Positions 1 through 11,004 of a stretch of DNA of 64,000 bases are shown in pieces. Each line of letters begins with the position of its first letter. Within the stretch, counting starts at the first letter, position 1. The notes beneath the pieces were generated by a model. The model made no database searches, was not told where the DNA came from, and saw nothing but the letters and a program-made list of their open reading frames with translations. The position numbers and the translations under genes were made by a program. This stretch comes from Epiperipatus broadwayi (lineage: Eukaryota > Onychophora > Udeonychophora > Euonychophora > Peripatidae): contig JAQFVV010013282.1 in NCBI GenBank assembly GCA_028023455.1, positions 1-64,000 on the forward strand. The letters run 5' to 3'.

Positions 1-103
1 ATTACCACAAGCAAAGTCAACATCACACTTTTAAAATACTTCTTAAATTTAAAATTTTCCACTAGATTAGCACAAAACTTAAATGGTGACCCATATAAAA
101 GGG

Positions 104-106
<3 letters not shown>

Positions 107-166
<60 letters not shown>
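107..166. repeat. (TA)n microsatellite
   Basis: An uninterrupted run of about 30 TA units. It produces a spurious Ile-Tyr open frame on the minus strand. The sequence on either side is unremarkable AT-rich DNA. Confidence 0.98.
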
Positions 167-168
<2 letters not shown>

Positions 169-1595
169 TGGTATCCTTTGTTCCACATTAACTATAGAAA
201 CAATAATTCTAATATGGTGTATATGAAAAAAAGAGAAGCTATGTAATATACTGGAAGTCCATATATCTGACATGTCTAGATAAAACTTTTCATATTGCAA
301 TTAGGTTCACGATGTTTTTGACACTTTCATAAGCAATTTATTTCATTCCATTTCAGAGCAATCTATTATAAGTTTGAATAATTGATGAAAACTAAATGGT
401 AGTGCAATTATATCCACCTATTCTCTTTTTTTTTTGGTCTTCCTTAGTGAGAACATTTGATCTAAATGAGAACTAAGTTAAAACTTAAAATATTTTTAGT
501 GTTATCATAAAATGGTAATCATTATATATATATAGTTCATGTCAGACCTATATAAGTATGTTGACTTAATGTTTTGTTTTTAATTTTAGGCTGCTAACCA
601 AAAGTTACAAAAATACTTCCTGATTCACACATACATTAATTTCAGCTTCAGATCCAAGCAAGAGCCAGACATTTTTCTGGAGATGGGGATTTAAAGCATT
701 ATTATCTGGTATTCATTGATTATTCAAGCATACAATAGACATCTCTGGAATAGAGTGAATAGAATTAACTTTTTGGTGGCCAATTCCATGTTGCTGCAAA
801 ACAACATTCAAGTTAAATTTGCCAGAGATTATTTACTTCAAATGGTATTTAAGTAGTTTGTATACTGGTAATTTTATTGCAATCTTGCAGTAAATACTTC
901 CAAATAATTGGTCAAAAATAAATTTCAGTTTTCATATTAAATAGTAACTTATCAATAAAATATAAAGTTCTATAGTTCAAAGACAAAATTAGAGAACTCA
1001 ATTTTCATAAAATGGGGACACTTGTTCTTATTTTACTTGATAAGTGGAAATTATTCTAAAGGTAATTTTTCCATGCTGTTTTTAATCAGTTGAAAAATGT
1101 CTTTATTTAAGAAATATAAAATATGTTATATTTTTAGAAAGAATATAAACTTATATCAATGGGAAAATAAAAAAGTACACTAGTCTGACTAATATGAAAT
1201 GTAAGCTTTGTTTAATTTCCTTAAATATTTAAAACTAATTTTAGTAAATAATTTGTTTAAAAGTATCTGTATTGGAATACAAATATTATTCAAACTGAAG
1301 GCCTCGTATATAAAAATTAAATTTTACAAAGTTGGCCTCACTTTAATTTTGTGATTTGATAAAAGATAATGTGTAAACACAGAGAATTTACTAGTGATTA
1401 TTTGATTTTACTTTTGTGTAGCTCAGTGTTTTTTTAACTATTTTTCTAATAGTAGTACCTCCAATATGGCTTTTTTTTCTTGCAGCATTCTTTTTAAATG
1501 CTTTGTGCATATATAATTATAAAAAATATATGATTTGTATCAATTAGTTAAAATTTTTAATAAAATGATTATATAGCTATTAAACAAATGATATT
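167..1595. other. AT-rich intergenic DNA, nothing recognised
   Basis: About 1.4 kb with no coding-like frame, no inverted repeat of note and no known repeat. Short homopolymer runs are common. It ends at the TTAA that begins the piggyBac-like element. Confidence 0.7.
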
Positions 1596-2150
1596 TTAAC
1601 CCTTTGAAAACCAGGCGGCCATTGTTAATTTTTAGAAAAATTTACCCTAACTCTAATAACTTAAATATTTTGTGTTTGAATGTAATAAATATAAAAAAAA
1701 ACATGTTGTAAAAGCAAGGTCATTTCATAAAAAAAAAATTTAAAAAAATATATTTTTAATAGTTTTAAGAATGTTTATTTTTACACTGATTCACAAATCC
1801 TAAATTTTGAAATTCAAATGATAAAATGACACTTTCATAAACAGCTTCATCACATCCATCACAAAATTACAAAAAAAATAATGTATTGGAAGTCTTATCT
1901 GAGGTAATTTTTTACTGAGAAAATTACTAAAACAGCGAACTTGCTGTGGTCCATTTTTAATCTAGAGCCAGATATGTTCAGTTTTGTAAATTATCTGTAA
2001 CAATATGAATGGTGTTTAGTGGAGAAAAAAGTAACAGAACAGTGTATTCAAATATAAATAAATAAACTCATAAAAAATAAAATGAATAAAAATAAATCAA
2101 TAAAGATAATTTTTTATTATTATTAACAATGATTACATGTGTGGAAGAAA

Positions 2151-2560
2151 GGCTGAGTTCAAATACATGGCACTATAACACAGAGTGGATGGATTGATGA
2201 AGCCAGAAACTGTGTATAAAATATCCTATATTACATGAAATTCCAGTTGTGTAGCATGAACTTGTATATAAATATATTTATTATTTTGCATAAAAGATAT
2301 GAAAAAAGGCCGAGTTCAAATACATGGCACTGTAACACAAAGTGGATGGATTGATGAAGCCAGAAAGTGTGTATAAATATATCCTATATTACATGAAATT
2401 CCAGTTGTGTAGCATGAACTTGTATATAAATATATTTATTATTTTGCATATATAAAAGATATGAAGAAAGGCTGAGTTCAAATACATGGCACTGTAACAA
2501 TAAGTGGATGGATTGAGGAAGCCAAAAAAATCTATATAATATCCTATATTACTTGCCTAA
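2151..2560. repeat. Tandem repeat, period about 157-162 bp, 2.5 copies
   Basis: Units begin at 2151, 2308 and 2470, each opening with a GGC(T/C)GAGTTCAAATAC block and continuing through a conserved TGGATGGATTGATGAAG stretch. The first two units are very similar; the third is truncated and diverged. Units 1 and 2 contain TTGATGA followed closely by CCAGAAA, resembling a hammerhead core that has lost its stem II (compare family A). The GAGTTCAAATAC block resembles a tRNA-type B box. Confidence 0.85.
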
Positions 2561-2720
2561 AATTGGCACAAATCAATTGTGGGTCATAACTTTAGCACTG
2601 ATGCAATAATTCATCCATAAATTCAAACTTGGTCACGCATGATACACTATTCATATTTATAATCATGCCAAAAAATGCAGCAGCTCACGCAGTGACAATT
2701 ATCCCAGTCCCCAACTTTTT

Positions 2721-3015
2721 TCCATTCTACAGTATATTTATTTGAAAATATTATAATTTATTATTCTATAGATATTTATTTGTTTCAGTAAATAGAAAAT
2801 ATTATAATTTATAAAAAAAATATATATATAAAAAAGTAATTACATACCCTTAAATGTTATCCAAAAACGTTTATTTGTTTCAGTACATTGAAAATATTAT
2901 AATTTATTATTCTGTAGTATATTTATTTGTTTCACTAAATAGAAAATATTATAATTTATAAAAAAAAATATATAAAAAAAAGTAATTACATACCCTTGAA
3001 TGTTATCCAAAAACA
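2721..3015. repeat. Tandem duplication, about 143-bp unit, two copies
   Basis: Two successive units share the TATTTATTTG stretch, GAAAATATTATAATTTAT, an A-rich and TA-rich tract, GTAATTACATACCCTT and ATGTTATCCAAAAAC. They differ by only a few substitutions and A-run length changes. The block lies inside the piggyBac-like element. Confidence 0.85.
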
Positions 3016-3370
3016 TAACTTGAGAAGAGGGCCCAGAATCACGGACAACTTCAATGGAAAATAAGAATAAAATCTTCAGTAATTGATCCAACCATTGTGG
3101 AATAACTTTTTTACGATAAATAAACTGATTAAAATGAAAAAAAAAAATTTTTTTTTAGGTACCCTTCGCTAAAAATATTCATAAAAAGTCTAAAAATTGT
3201 CATACAGAAAAAAATTATAGATTTTCAAGTAGATGTCAAAATGGCGCAAAGAATGACGTATTGCATGTATGTGTGACTTTTATCGTTTACACGTAAACTC
3301 AGCTCAAAATAGAAATTTCTAAAAAAGTCGTACAAAGTCGTACTGGGGGTCAAAGGGTTTAATCATATAC

Positions 3371-4092
3371 ATTTAATAATAAATTGAGAGGTTGCCAATC
3401 TCTTGCATGTGCCTACTGTTGCTTCTCAGACAGCCAATCAGATTTAAGACAGCAGTCTGAAGAGCGATCAAGCTGTAACACACGACAGAGTTTTTGATAA
3501 GAAAAAAATAGTCCCACCCTCTTCTCTACTTAACTTTTTATATATATAACCAGTCTTAAGCATCTTAGCTTGAAAGCATGAAGCTATAAATATCTTCATA
3601 TATTACTCACTGAGTCTTAATTTATGATAGTACAGCGTGAAACTTTAAGTTTACTACATCATAGTTTTCTAGATGTTAATATAAGTTATCAGCAATGTAT
3701 GTAAATAATATTATTGTATAAATTGCATATTGTTGTTAAATTGGTGCAATAATATTATTTACATACATTGCTGATAACTTATATTAACATCTAGAAAACT
3801 ATGGCATAGTAAACTTAAGGTTTTGTGCTGTACTATCAGAAATTAAGACTCAGTGAGTAATATATATATTTATAGCTTCACGCTTTCAAGCCAAGATGCT
3901 TAAGAGTGGCTTATATATATAACAAGTTAAGTACAGAAAGAGTGTGAGACCATCCTTTTCTTATCAAAAACTCTGTCATGTGTTACAGCTTGATCGCTTT
4001 TCAGACTGCTGTCTTAACATCTGATTGGTTGTCTGAGAAGCAACAATAGGTGCATGTGAGAGACTGGTAACCTGTCAATTTATTACTGATTT
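3371..4092. repeat. Giant foldback element, arms about 350 bp
   Basis: The left arm (about 3371-3717) is repeated in reverse complement as the right arm (about 3745-4092), with a loop of about 28 bp. Landmarks found in both arms include TCAGACTGCTGTCTTAA-type, CTCAGTGAGTAATAT and AACATCTAGAAAACTATG blocks. A 12-bp direct repeat, TACATTTAATAA, occurs at 3368-3379 and 4137-4148 and may be a target duplication. No coding frame is present. A diverged single arm is found at 28400-28520. Confidence 0.93.
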
Positions 4093-4523
4093 AACAACAA
4101 TGTGCAATTCATACAATAATATTATGTACATTTAATAACAAAATTGATAAATTCTAATTACAGTAAAATTATACATAAATAATATACTAATAATATTTAG
4201 GAATTAATTACTGCTAAATGTGCATATTATTACAATTATACATTCTAGTGTCATTTTAATAAACTTATAAATAATGTCCTCTTATATCAATAATCATTAA
4301 AATGACTCTACATTATCTAACTTGCACCAACACATACACTTGAATGTTATTATCTCAACATTATATATTTAAAAGCTGTTGCTTGTTTATAGGGTTGTTA
4401 AAATTAATAGAATAATATATAAAATATAATATTTGAGCCAAAGACAACTTGTGGATTTTTTTAGCTTTCATTTAATAATGTAGAAAATCCTATTTTGTAC
4501 AAATAAGTATTAGAAAATTGTCT

Positions 4524-4628
4524 TGCATTGGTGGTCAAGAGGTCAGCATGACTGCCTTGCACTTGCAGGCAGTTGCCCGGGTTGCGGGTTCGCGTCCCGG
4601 CCGATGCTATGACACTTAAAAAAAAAGT
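4524..4628 (+). mobile_element. tRNA-Gly-derived SINE, subfamily 1
   Basis: The sequence shows a tRNA-like A-box region (GGTGGTCAAGAGGTCAGCAT), an anticodon-arm-like CTGCCTTGCACTTGCAGGCAG hairpin with extra bases, a B box (GGGTTCGCGTCCCGG), then a short tail ending in GACACTTAAAAAA. The body matches the usual animal tRNA-Gly(UCC) order, but the anticodon arm is altered, so it is a SINE and not a tRNA gene. Related copies lie on the minus strand at 36700-36808 and 53643-53735. Confidence 0.8.
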
Positions 4629-4858
4629 ATTATAAAATTACATCAATATAACCTGAAAGCTTCATTATTAAAAGAAGAAAATATTCTTTTATGTCAATTA
4701 TCAATTTCAACTTCTTAATGTTGCGATTTTAAGTTTCCATCAATTCTTGAATGATTTAATTCCACCTGTTCTATTAGATTATTTTTATATTTTAAATAAT
4801 AAGCTTTATGATGTCGTCCATAACTGCTTTTTGCAATATTTTTGAAATATTAAATCTT

Positions 4859-5236
4859 TAACATCACATGATCACTATCTCTCATGCTTGCTCATAACTA
4901 TTGTTAAAATAGGCAAAACTCTCTCCATACAGTAGTGCCACTCAAAGCAAGACAGAGTAATCAATGGATGACAGAAGGCTTATGCATAAAATCCCTATCT
5001 AGTGCCTACTCATCCAATATCCCCAAACTAGTTTCTAGTTTCCTAAGATCTAGGTGCAGTGCTCTCAGATCCAAGGCTCCTCACTGATGCAGGCCACAAG
5101 ACAGAAACTAGTTTGGGAATATTGGATGAGTAGGCACTAGATAGGGATTTTATGCACAAGCCTTGTGGCATCCATTGATTACTCTGTCTTGCTTTAAGTG
5201 GCACTACTGTATGAAGAGAGTGTTGCCTATTTTTTA
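4859..5236. mobile_element. Foldback family A, copy A1, with hammerhead-like apex
   Basis: This is an inverted-repeat element. The left arm has CTCCATACAGTAGTGCCACT, GAGTAATCAATGGATG, TATCTAGTGCCTACTCATCC and AATATCCCCAAACTAG; the right arm carries all of these reversed. The apex (5078-5113) contains TCCTCA, CTGATGC, a GGC-containing hairpin, GAAA and CTAGT. The Cys-position core A9 is C in this copy, so this ribozyme would be inactive. The outer left flank AACATCACATGATCACTAT is shared with the other copies. Confidence 0.85.
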
Positions 5237-7776
5237 AATATATATGTGACATACTGGTTGCAGACAATTAAAGTTTTTGTTTCATGTTAATCATTCACTA
5301 TTAGTCAGTAAGTGGATCTCTATCTGTTTTTAGCTGAAGAGTAAAACAAGAATAAAAAATCATCCTAAACTCAATTGACAAGGATGATAAATAATTCCTC
5401 TGTTGTTCATTTAAGAAACTACTGTTGGAAAGACTTATTAACTACAGTAGGCTAGGCTCTTTTCCCAAAGCTTATATAATGAAAGAGATTGCTATACTAA
5501 TTCATATTAAAGACATAGAAAATTGTGATAAACTATGTCAAATGTTACAGTATTCTTAGTCACAGAACTCTTTTACCTACATATCTAACCTATTTTTGGA
5601 AAGATAACATATATACTAAAGTATATAAGTTAAACATTTAAAATAGGCTATGGCAAACAGTGTGTATTTTAAAATTTATCTTTTACTAATAAACACTGGT
5701 ATAGCTATCATGAAACAAACCTAGGTAAAGATATTTGGCCTCGTGGGTCTTAGGGATCTTTTGACCATAAGATCATTAAATTAATAGCCATGTATGGTTT
5801 GACGCAGCAATAGAGTGGCATTTTAAAGCTCAAGGCTTATGGAGTGCGACCTAGCTCTGTTATTTTCGATACTCAAACTTTTTACGAATTCTCCACCAAC
5901 GAGCGAATCCATCACTTAATAAATTAAAGGTTGGTAATAAATAAATAATGTACATTTAAACCCGTTTAGTTTTAATGGCAATTAATTGATCAAATTTACT
6001 TAGTAATATCCGTTGTTATACATATTTCAAAAAAATATTAAAATATATGTTATATTAAAAAGGTTTTAACAAAAATACGTAGAGATTCAAAAATTCTAGC
6101 TACTCCCTTGTCAGTGACCTCTGCTATAATATTATTGTACTATTTTTTTGTAATTATAAATAGAACTATTTCCGTCATTTAATTTTAATTGTTAAACTTT
6201 TTTTTTTAAATATTTAGGTCCACCAATATTTACATTTTGCAAATACATTCAACTGTAAGTAATAATACACAGATTAATATGTAACAGATTACTGTATGTA
6301 TACATAATAGTTTTAAATTATAATAACGCTAAAAATAAACAATAATAACTAATACATACGTACTTTCGATTACATAAATTATGGTCATTATCAATTAATT
6401 ATATGTATATGCACGTCTATATAAACACACATTTTTATTTGGATAGTAAAACAAATAAAGAAAATCATAAAATCTCATCAACCGAGTTTGATATTCTCCT
6501 TCGCTATTTTTTTTTTTGTAGACCAATTTTAGAGTACCCTTTGCCCTACAGTGAGATATTTAAAATCTGTTTTCTCTTTTACCTACATACGTTTATGTGA
6601 AAACTGATTATCTTTTTAATATTCCCTGATAGCGATTTTTTAATTGGGGTGGGAATAGGGGTGTAATGTTTTCCCTCTTTTTTTCCATTTATTCAATGTT
6701 ACATTTTTTTCATTTAATGCATTAATTAATTATAAAAGTAAAAAAGAAAACACCTATTAAGTTAATAGGTAAATTTTACGACCAACAAAGTCGGTGTTTT
6801 GAAAAGGCGAAGCAGTTAAGCATGTAAAAATTTAATCATTTTTGTAGGTTGGATATCATTTTATCTTAAACTTCAAAAAATAATTATTAAACAGATTTTT
6901 GCAAAACTACAAGCTCTTACTGGTATTTTGTAAACGTATTAAAGTCAAGAGGATGTCTTCACCTTTAAAAGGTCAAAAGAAGAAATCTGAGCTTTTACCC
7001 GTGACACACCCACTATAATATTCTTGCTGGGACAAACCACTGCAGCTCCTCCTCTGGGTATGTTCACAAAATACAAAATTGACCTCTCCACCCTTAGACT
7101 TTATGGAGAAGACAATTAAAGACTTTGCACCAATATTCAAGAATCCTCACAGCGATATTAAAAACATAACATTTACTTATGTTTTGACTCGCGGGAATAT
7201 GTATTTGCAAATATCAAGTACAATATATAAATCATTAAATGTAAATAAAGCATTTATTCTAATAAAGAAAATCTACCTAATAAACATTTTAACGGCTTTT
7301 ATAATGTATTTAATTTGATTTAAAAATGTAAATATTGATTTCCCTCCACTCTATAAAATGGCATGTAATTGTATTTATTTTATACGCACACGTAAGCAGA
7401 CACACACACACAATTATAAATTGTTATTACGAAAGTGATTTTTTTGTAGTCTTTAAAAAAAAAAAAGGGTGCTTTCTGGCATGTATGGAATGAAAATTTT
7501 CAGACTGTTAATAGTCATAGATTTTTGCCTTTCACTTAATTTAAAGGAGAGTTCTCAGATCTGAATAAATACCAGTTTTTTTAATATAAAGAACATGCAT
7601 ATATTTTCCCTATATTACTTTTTAAAAACATATAAAAAAAATTAAAAAGAGTCCATTGCATGACAAAATTATGTATTATACCCTTCCTCTTATTCATTTT
7701 ATATTAGGAACAATAAAGTAGACACTTGGGTCATTTTATTTCCTAATTAAGAATAGGTAAACACCCGTTTACTCAC
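5237..7776. other. AT-rich DNA, no gene or repeat recognised
   Basis: About 2.5 kb with only short open frames (for example 6403-6600 and 7079-7318) that show no recognisable domain and are rich in Phe, Ile, Asn and Lys as expected of random AT-rich DNA. A more GC-balanced patch at 6950-7100 was examined and not recognised. Confidence 0.6.
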
Positions 7777-7784
7777 CATTATTA

Positions 7785-8147
7785 CAGTGGTTTTCAATCT
7801 TTGTAGAATTGCCGAACACATTTCAATTTATTTTCTTGCGAACACTAGCATACAAAAATTTAAAATTACAAAATAATTAATATTTTAAGGAGGCGATTCA
7901 TCAATAACATCAAATTTCCAAAAGAAAATATAGAAATTTAATGGCAAATTTAAACTTTTAAAGCACCGTGTATAAGAGAGTAATAATGATGAAAATAAAA
8001 CAAGTTACCTACCTCACTACACACAGGCAGACACAGCACCTTGCTAGTGCCTATCACACAATAAATACATAGCTACAATATCACAGGGCTATTTATTATT
8101 ATTACTTCCTTTTTTTTTTTTGGAACGAAACGTTTTGAGAACCATTT
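7785..8147. mobile_element. hAT-type MITE with 8-bp target duplication
   Basis: The left terminus reads CAGTGGTTTTCAATCTTTG. The right terminus, read on the minus strand, is AAATGGTTCTCAAAACG, an imperfect inverted repeat of the kind found in hAT elements. Perfect 8-bp direct repeats CATTATTA flank the element at 7777-7784 and 8148-8155, the duplication length typical of hAT transposition. At 363 bp with no open frame it is non-autonomous. Confidence 0.8.
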
Positions 8148-8299
8148 CATTATTAGATGATTAAGCTAAGCTGGTTATGGGCCAATTATCTAAAAAAAAT
8201 TCTATGTTGTTTTAAAATCTGAAAGAATTTTTATCTTGTCCAATTAAATTACAGGACATGGGCATTGTAGATTGATGTGCTATAACTGTACCATAAGTC

Positions 8300-8700
8300 T
8301 TTTCAAAGATCATCATCATGGTTATTAGCTATTATGAATCTATTAGGATGAAGGACTCTCTAATTTAATCTCATAACATCTCCCAATATTTTCTTAATTC
8401 AATAGTTCATTATATATATATATATATACTTTTTGTAAATCCTTGGAGTCTACTTTATTTTCAATGTCCATCTATTATTATTTCATCAAACAATACAACA
8501 AGATGAGCTTGAGCTCTGCTTCAACCTTCTAATCCTCACTTTTGGTTCCTTCTTAATACAGTGAATATACACCTCTCCATTTGTGGTCTGAAGTTGCTAT
8601 ATCACCTTTCCATTAAGCATTCAAATCTTGAATCAAAAAATAAATACTGATAAAACATATTTATTAAATCTTTCTTTTCAAACACACATAGCAAAATATT
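8300..8700 (-). mobile_element. RTE-type LINE, degraded 3' end
   Basis: The plus strand reads ATCATCATCATGGTTATTAG and then GGATGAAGGACTCTC, the reverse complement of the LINE 3' end also seen at 40.70, 50.60 and 62.36 kb. Further in, CTGATAAAACATATTTATT and TTTCAAACACACATAG match the longer copy at 41137-41182. Much of the coding sequence is lost or rearranged, and no frame survives. Confidence 0.65.
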
Positions 8701-9670
8701 TAAAATTAAGTTATATTAATATAAAGTCGATTATGAGCATTCATTAGAATAGACCCATCATACTAAAGTCAAATATTAAAAAAAAAAATCTACTGATAAG
8801 GGTAGTAAATTCTTCAAAAAAATAATATATATATATAGTAATATTTGAGTGTTGTATAATTCATTCTGTAGAAAAGATCAGTAAATCAATAGATCCCAAT
8901 TTTTTTTGCATCCATGGAACACTTATGGAATGGCAAAAAATTTATAATATACCAATGAATTTGAAAAAGAATATTGGTTATTTCTTGCTGCCTCTGTGAG
9001 AGCGTGTTTAGAATGATGCACTGAAGAATTGAAACTTTTTTGCAGAGGCTTAAGTTTAGGTAGCTTTCTAGTTTGAATTGAGTGTGAAATTAATTTTCAG
9101 CATAATTATTATTTTAAATGTTTCTAATACTAAAAAAATAAACTTTTTAAAATGCAAAAAAATATTAAAATTATTTTGAGAAATAAAAAAAAAACAACAG
9201 CATACAAGTAAGACTTTATTAATATAATAGCAAAATTTTGTTTTCCAGTTTTCCATATAGGATTTTAATACTTAACACTTTCTTGAAAAAAATTGTCTTC
9301 GCTCACAACAGTACTTTCAGTTAAATTCATCAGATGTTATTTACCTCAGACAGCATTTGAATGGTTTGTATGCCAAGTTTTTTTTTTGTAGTCTTATGGT
9401 GAATACTTCTAAATAATCAGTATATTTATATATTACAGGTAGGAGTTAATAACAAAATGTAAAACTCTATCATTTTAATTAAAGGTTGAATTACAAAAAT
9501 CAATTTGCACAAAATAGTAGCATTATTCACATTTTATTTGTCAAGATTATTTTTTGTTGTTTTCAGGTTGTTTTTAAGAATTTGAAAGATGTTTTTATTT
9601 AATAATTATAGAAATAAAATATATTTCAAATTTATTATTAAAAATATTTTTAAATATATATATATATATT
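8701..9670. other. AT-rich DNA, nothing recognised
   Basis: No coding-like frame, inverted repeat or known repeat was seen. A long A/T homopolymer content is the only notable property. Confidence 0.6.
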
Positions 9671-9759
9671 CATATGTCAAATGTGTTTACTGGGAAGTGA
9701 ACTAGAGCTAGCTACTTGGAAGACAGCTATGCTAACCGCTAGGCCACCAATGCTTGACA
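9671..9759 (-). mobile_element. tRNA-Gly(UCC)-derived SINE, subfamily 2
   Basis: Read on the minus strand: GGTGGCCTAGCGGTTAGCAT (A box), AGCTGTCTTCCAAG (anticodon arm with a TCC-type loop), a decayed B-box region (CTAGTTCACTTCCCAG) and a short tail ending near CATATG. It closely follows the canonical animal tRNA-Gly(UCC) body but lacks an acceptor stem, so it is a SINE. The best matching copy is at 60803-60888. Confidence 0.75.
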
Positions 9760-9811
9760 AAAAAAAAAAATTAAAGCAAAAGAGATACTAGTTTTGAAAA
9801 TAAATTAAAAC

Positions 9812-10174
9812 TTATCTTTCATCTTTATAAACATAAGACAAAAATATTCCTATTGAATTATGCAAAGAATGGTTCACATTTACAGCTGTTCTTATCCATT
9901 CATTATATCTGCCATCTAAAAACAAAAATGCAACAAAACATAGATTTATTACTATTAAAAATAAGCCATTAAATGGCACAAATCCATAATTGGGAAATGA
10001 GATGTTACAAATAACAAGTTGGGCCACTTCCTGAACAAAAGGAACATGAAAAAAATTAAAAATATCTTCAGATGATACTATTCTGCTATTCTGGTGATTT
10101 TGAGAATATGATATGCCGAACAACAAATTATTTGATTCTTCAGATCCTCTCATCATTGGATGCATTATTTTAGG
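9812..10174 (-). CDS. Orphan open frame of about 117 codons, possible exon
   Basis: This is the longest open frame not explained by a transposable element. I did not recognise it. The first ATG gives a protein starting MHPMMRGSEESNN. A hydrophobic stretch of about 20 residues (NGLFLIVINLCFVAFLFL) lies near residue 65 of that protein, followed by a hydrophilic tail ending KDER. A stop codon precedes the ATG by a few codons in the same frame, and I could not define splice sites. It lies beside a SINE and may be chance; a terminal exon of a membrane protein is possible. Confidence 0.2.
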   Translation of the reverse strand, partial: PKIMHPMMRGSEESNNLLFGISYSQNHQNSRIVSSEDIFNFFHVPFVQEVAQLVICNISFPNYGFVPFNGLFLIVINLCFVAFLFLDGRYNEWIRTAVNVNHSLHNSIGIFLSYVYKDER

Positions 10175-10180
10175 TGACAA

Positions 10181-11004
10181 ATGGTCAAATTATCTTTAAT
10201 TTGGGCAGTGGGGAATTATTGATTAAATTTAAAAAATTAATATCTACTGAATAAAAATGCAGTTTTGTATTGCACTCTTGGTAAGAAATAGAATATTTAT
10301 TAATAATGAATTTAGCAAATTTCAATATCTCTTTTCATGCAAATCTTCCTTTAATATCATTAACTATTTTCCAACTACAAAATAAATAGACTGAACTTTT
10401 GTATGATACATGTTTTGATTGCATTGTAGTCTTTTCAAATACATCAGAGATCAAAATATTTATTTGGTGCCAGAAACATGATCTGAGCTTAATGCATAAA
10501 CAGTATTATACCATTCATTGTTAAAAGTTTAAATAATAATGTAAGCAATCACATGTAGTGGGAAAAGGGGGTTGGAATTATATTAATGATAATAAGAGGT
10601 CAAATTTAATAAAAATAGATATATTAAATTTTTAAGTTTAAAGTTTATATTGAGGCTAAAAATATGATAATCTCTAGTCTAATAAATAATTAGTCATAAT
10701 CATTAATGTATTTATCTGAAGAGAACATTGTTAATTATGTTGTGCAAGAACACTGATGATTGTACACTGAATTATAATAGTGGAATAAATATATTGGCAA
10801 TTACTTAGTTATGCATTACATTTTATTCAAGGCAGAGATGATTATAGGCTCATTTTCAGTCTTACATAAATAAAAAAAATTAAAATATGTATATAAAAAA
10901 ACTACTCTTAAACATTTCAAGGGTAGTGGCAACTATTTATATATATTTCTTATACCTCAGTAACTGAAAATAAGATTAATAACTAATAGCTTTTCTCCCA
11001 CAAT
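10181..11004. other. AT-rich DNA, nothing recognised
   Basis: No gene, known repeat or notable inverted repeat was seen in this stretch. Confidence 0.6.

Larger units (their letters stand above)
1600..3358. mobile_element. piggyBac-like non-autonomous DNA transposon
   Basis: The left end reads CCCTTTGAAAACCAG directly after TTAA (1596-1599). The right end, read on the minus strand, is CCCTTTGACCCCCAG, followed outward by T and then TTAA (3359-3362). TTAA target duplication with CCC-starting inverted termini is the signature of the piggyBac superfamily. No transposase-like frame is present, so this 1.76-kb element would be non-autonomous. Its interior holds two tandem-repeat blocks (2151-2560 and 2721-3015). 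One extra base lies between the right terminus and TTAA, and the inverted repeat is only about 15 bp with three mismatches, so a chance match is not excluded. Confidence 0.5.

Noticed and set aside
79-300. Open frame of Ile-Tyr repeats on the minus strand
   Set aside because: It is only translation of the (TA)n microsatellite. The same applies to frames at 16959-17141 and 27750-27956.
2110-3015. CRISPR array
   Set aside because: The tandem units are 143-162 bp long and contiguous, without spacers, in an obviously eukaryotic sequence.
3595-3660. GTACAGCGTGAAAC next to CTGATAG-like sequence in the giant palindrome, considered as a hammerhead
   Set aside because: CUGANGA is not present in either arm and no stem I pairing could be found.
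4524-4600. Functional tRNA-Gly gene
   Set aside because: The anticodon arm contains extra bases, no paired acceptor stem exists, and there are other dispersed copies.
5043-5267. Frames in 5.0-5.3, 18.05-18.3 and 33.8-34.1 kb with similar peptides (QSNQWMPEGLCIKSL)
   Set aside because: The shared peptide comes from the arm of foldback family A; the frame is not preserved through the copies and the opposite arm is equally conserved, so it is not coding.
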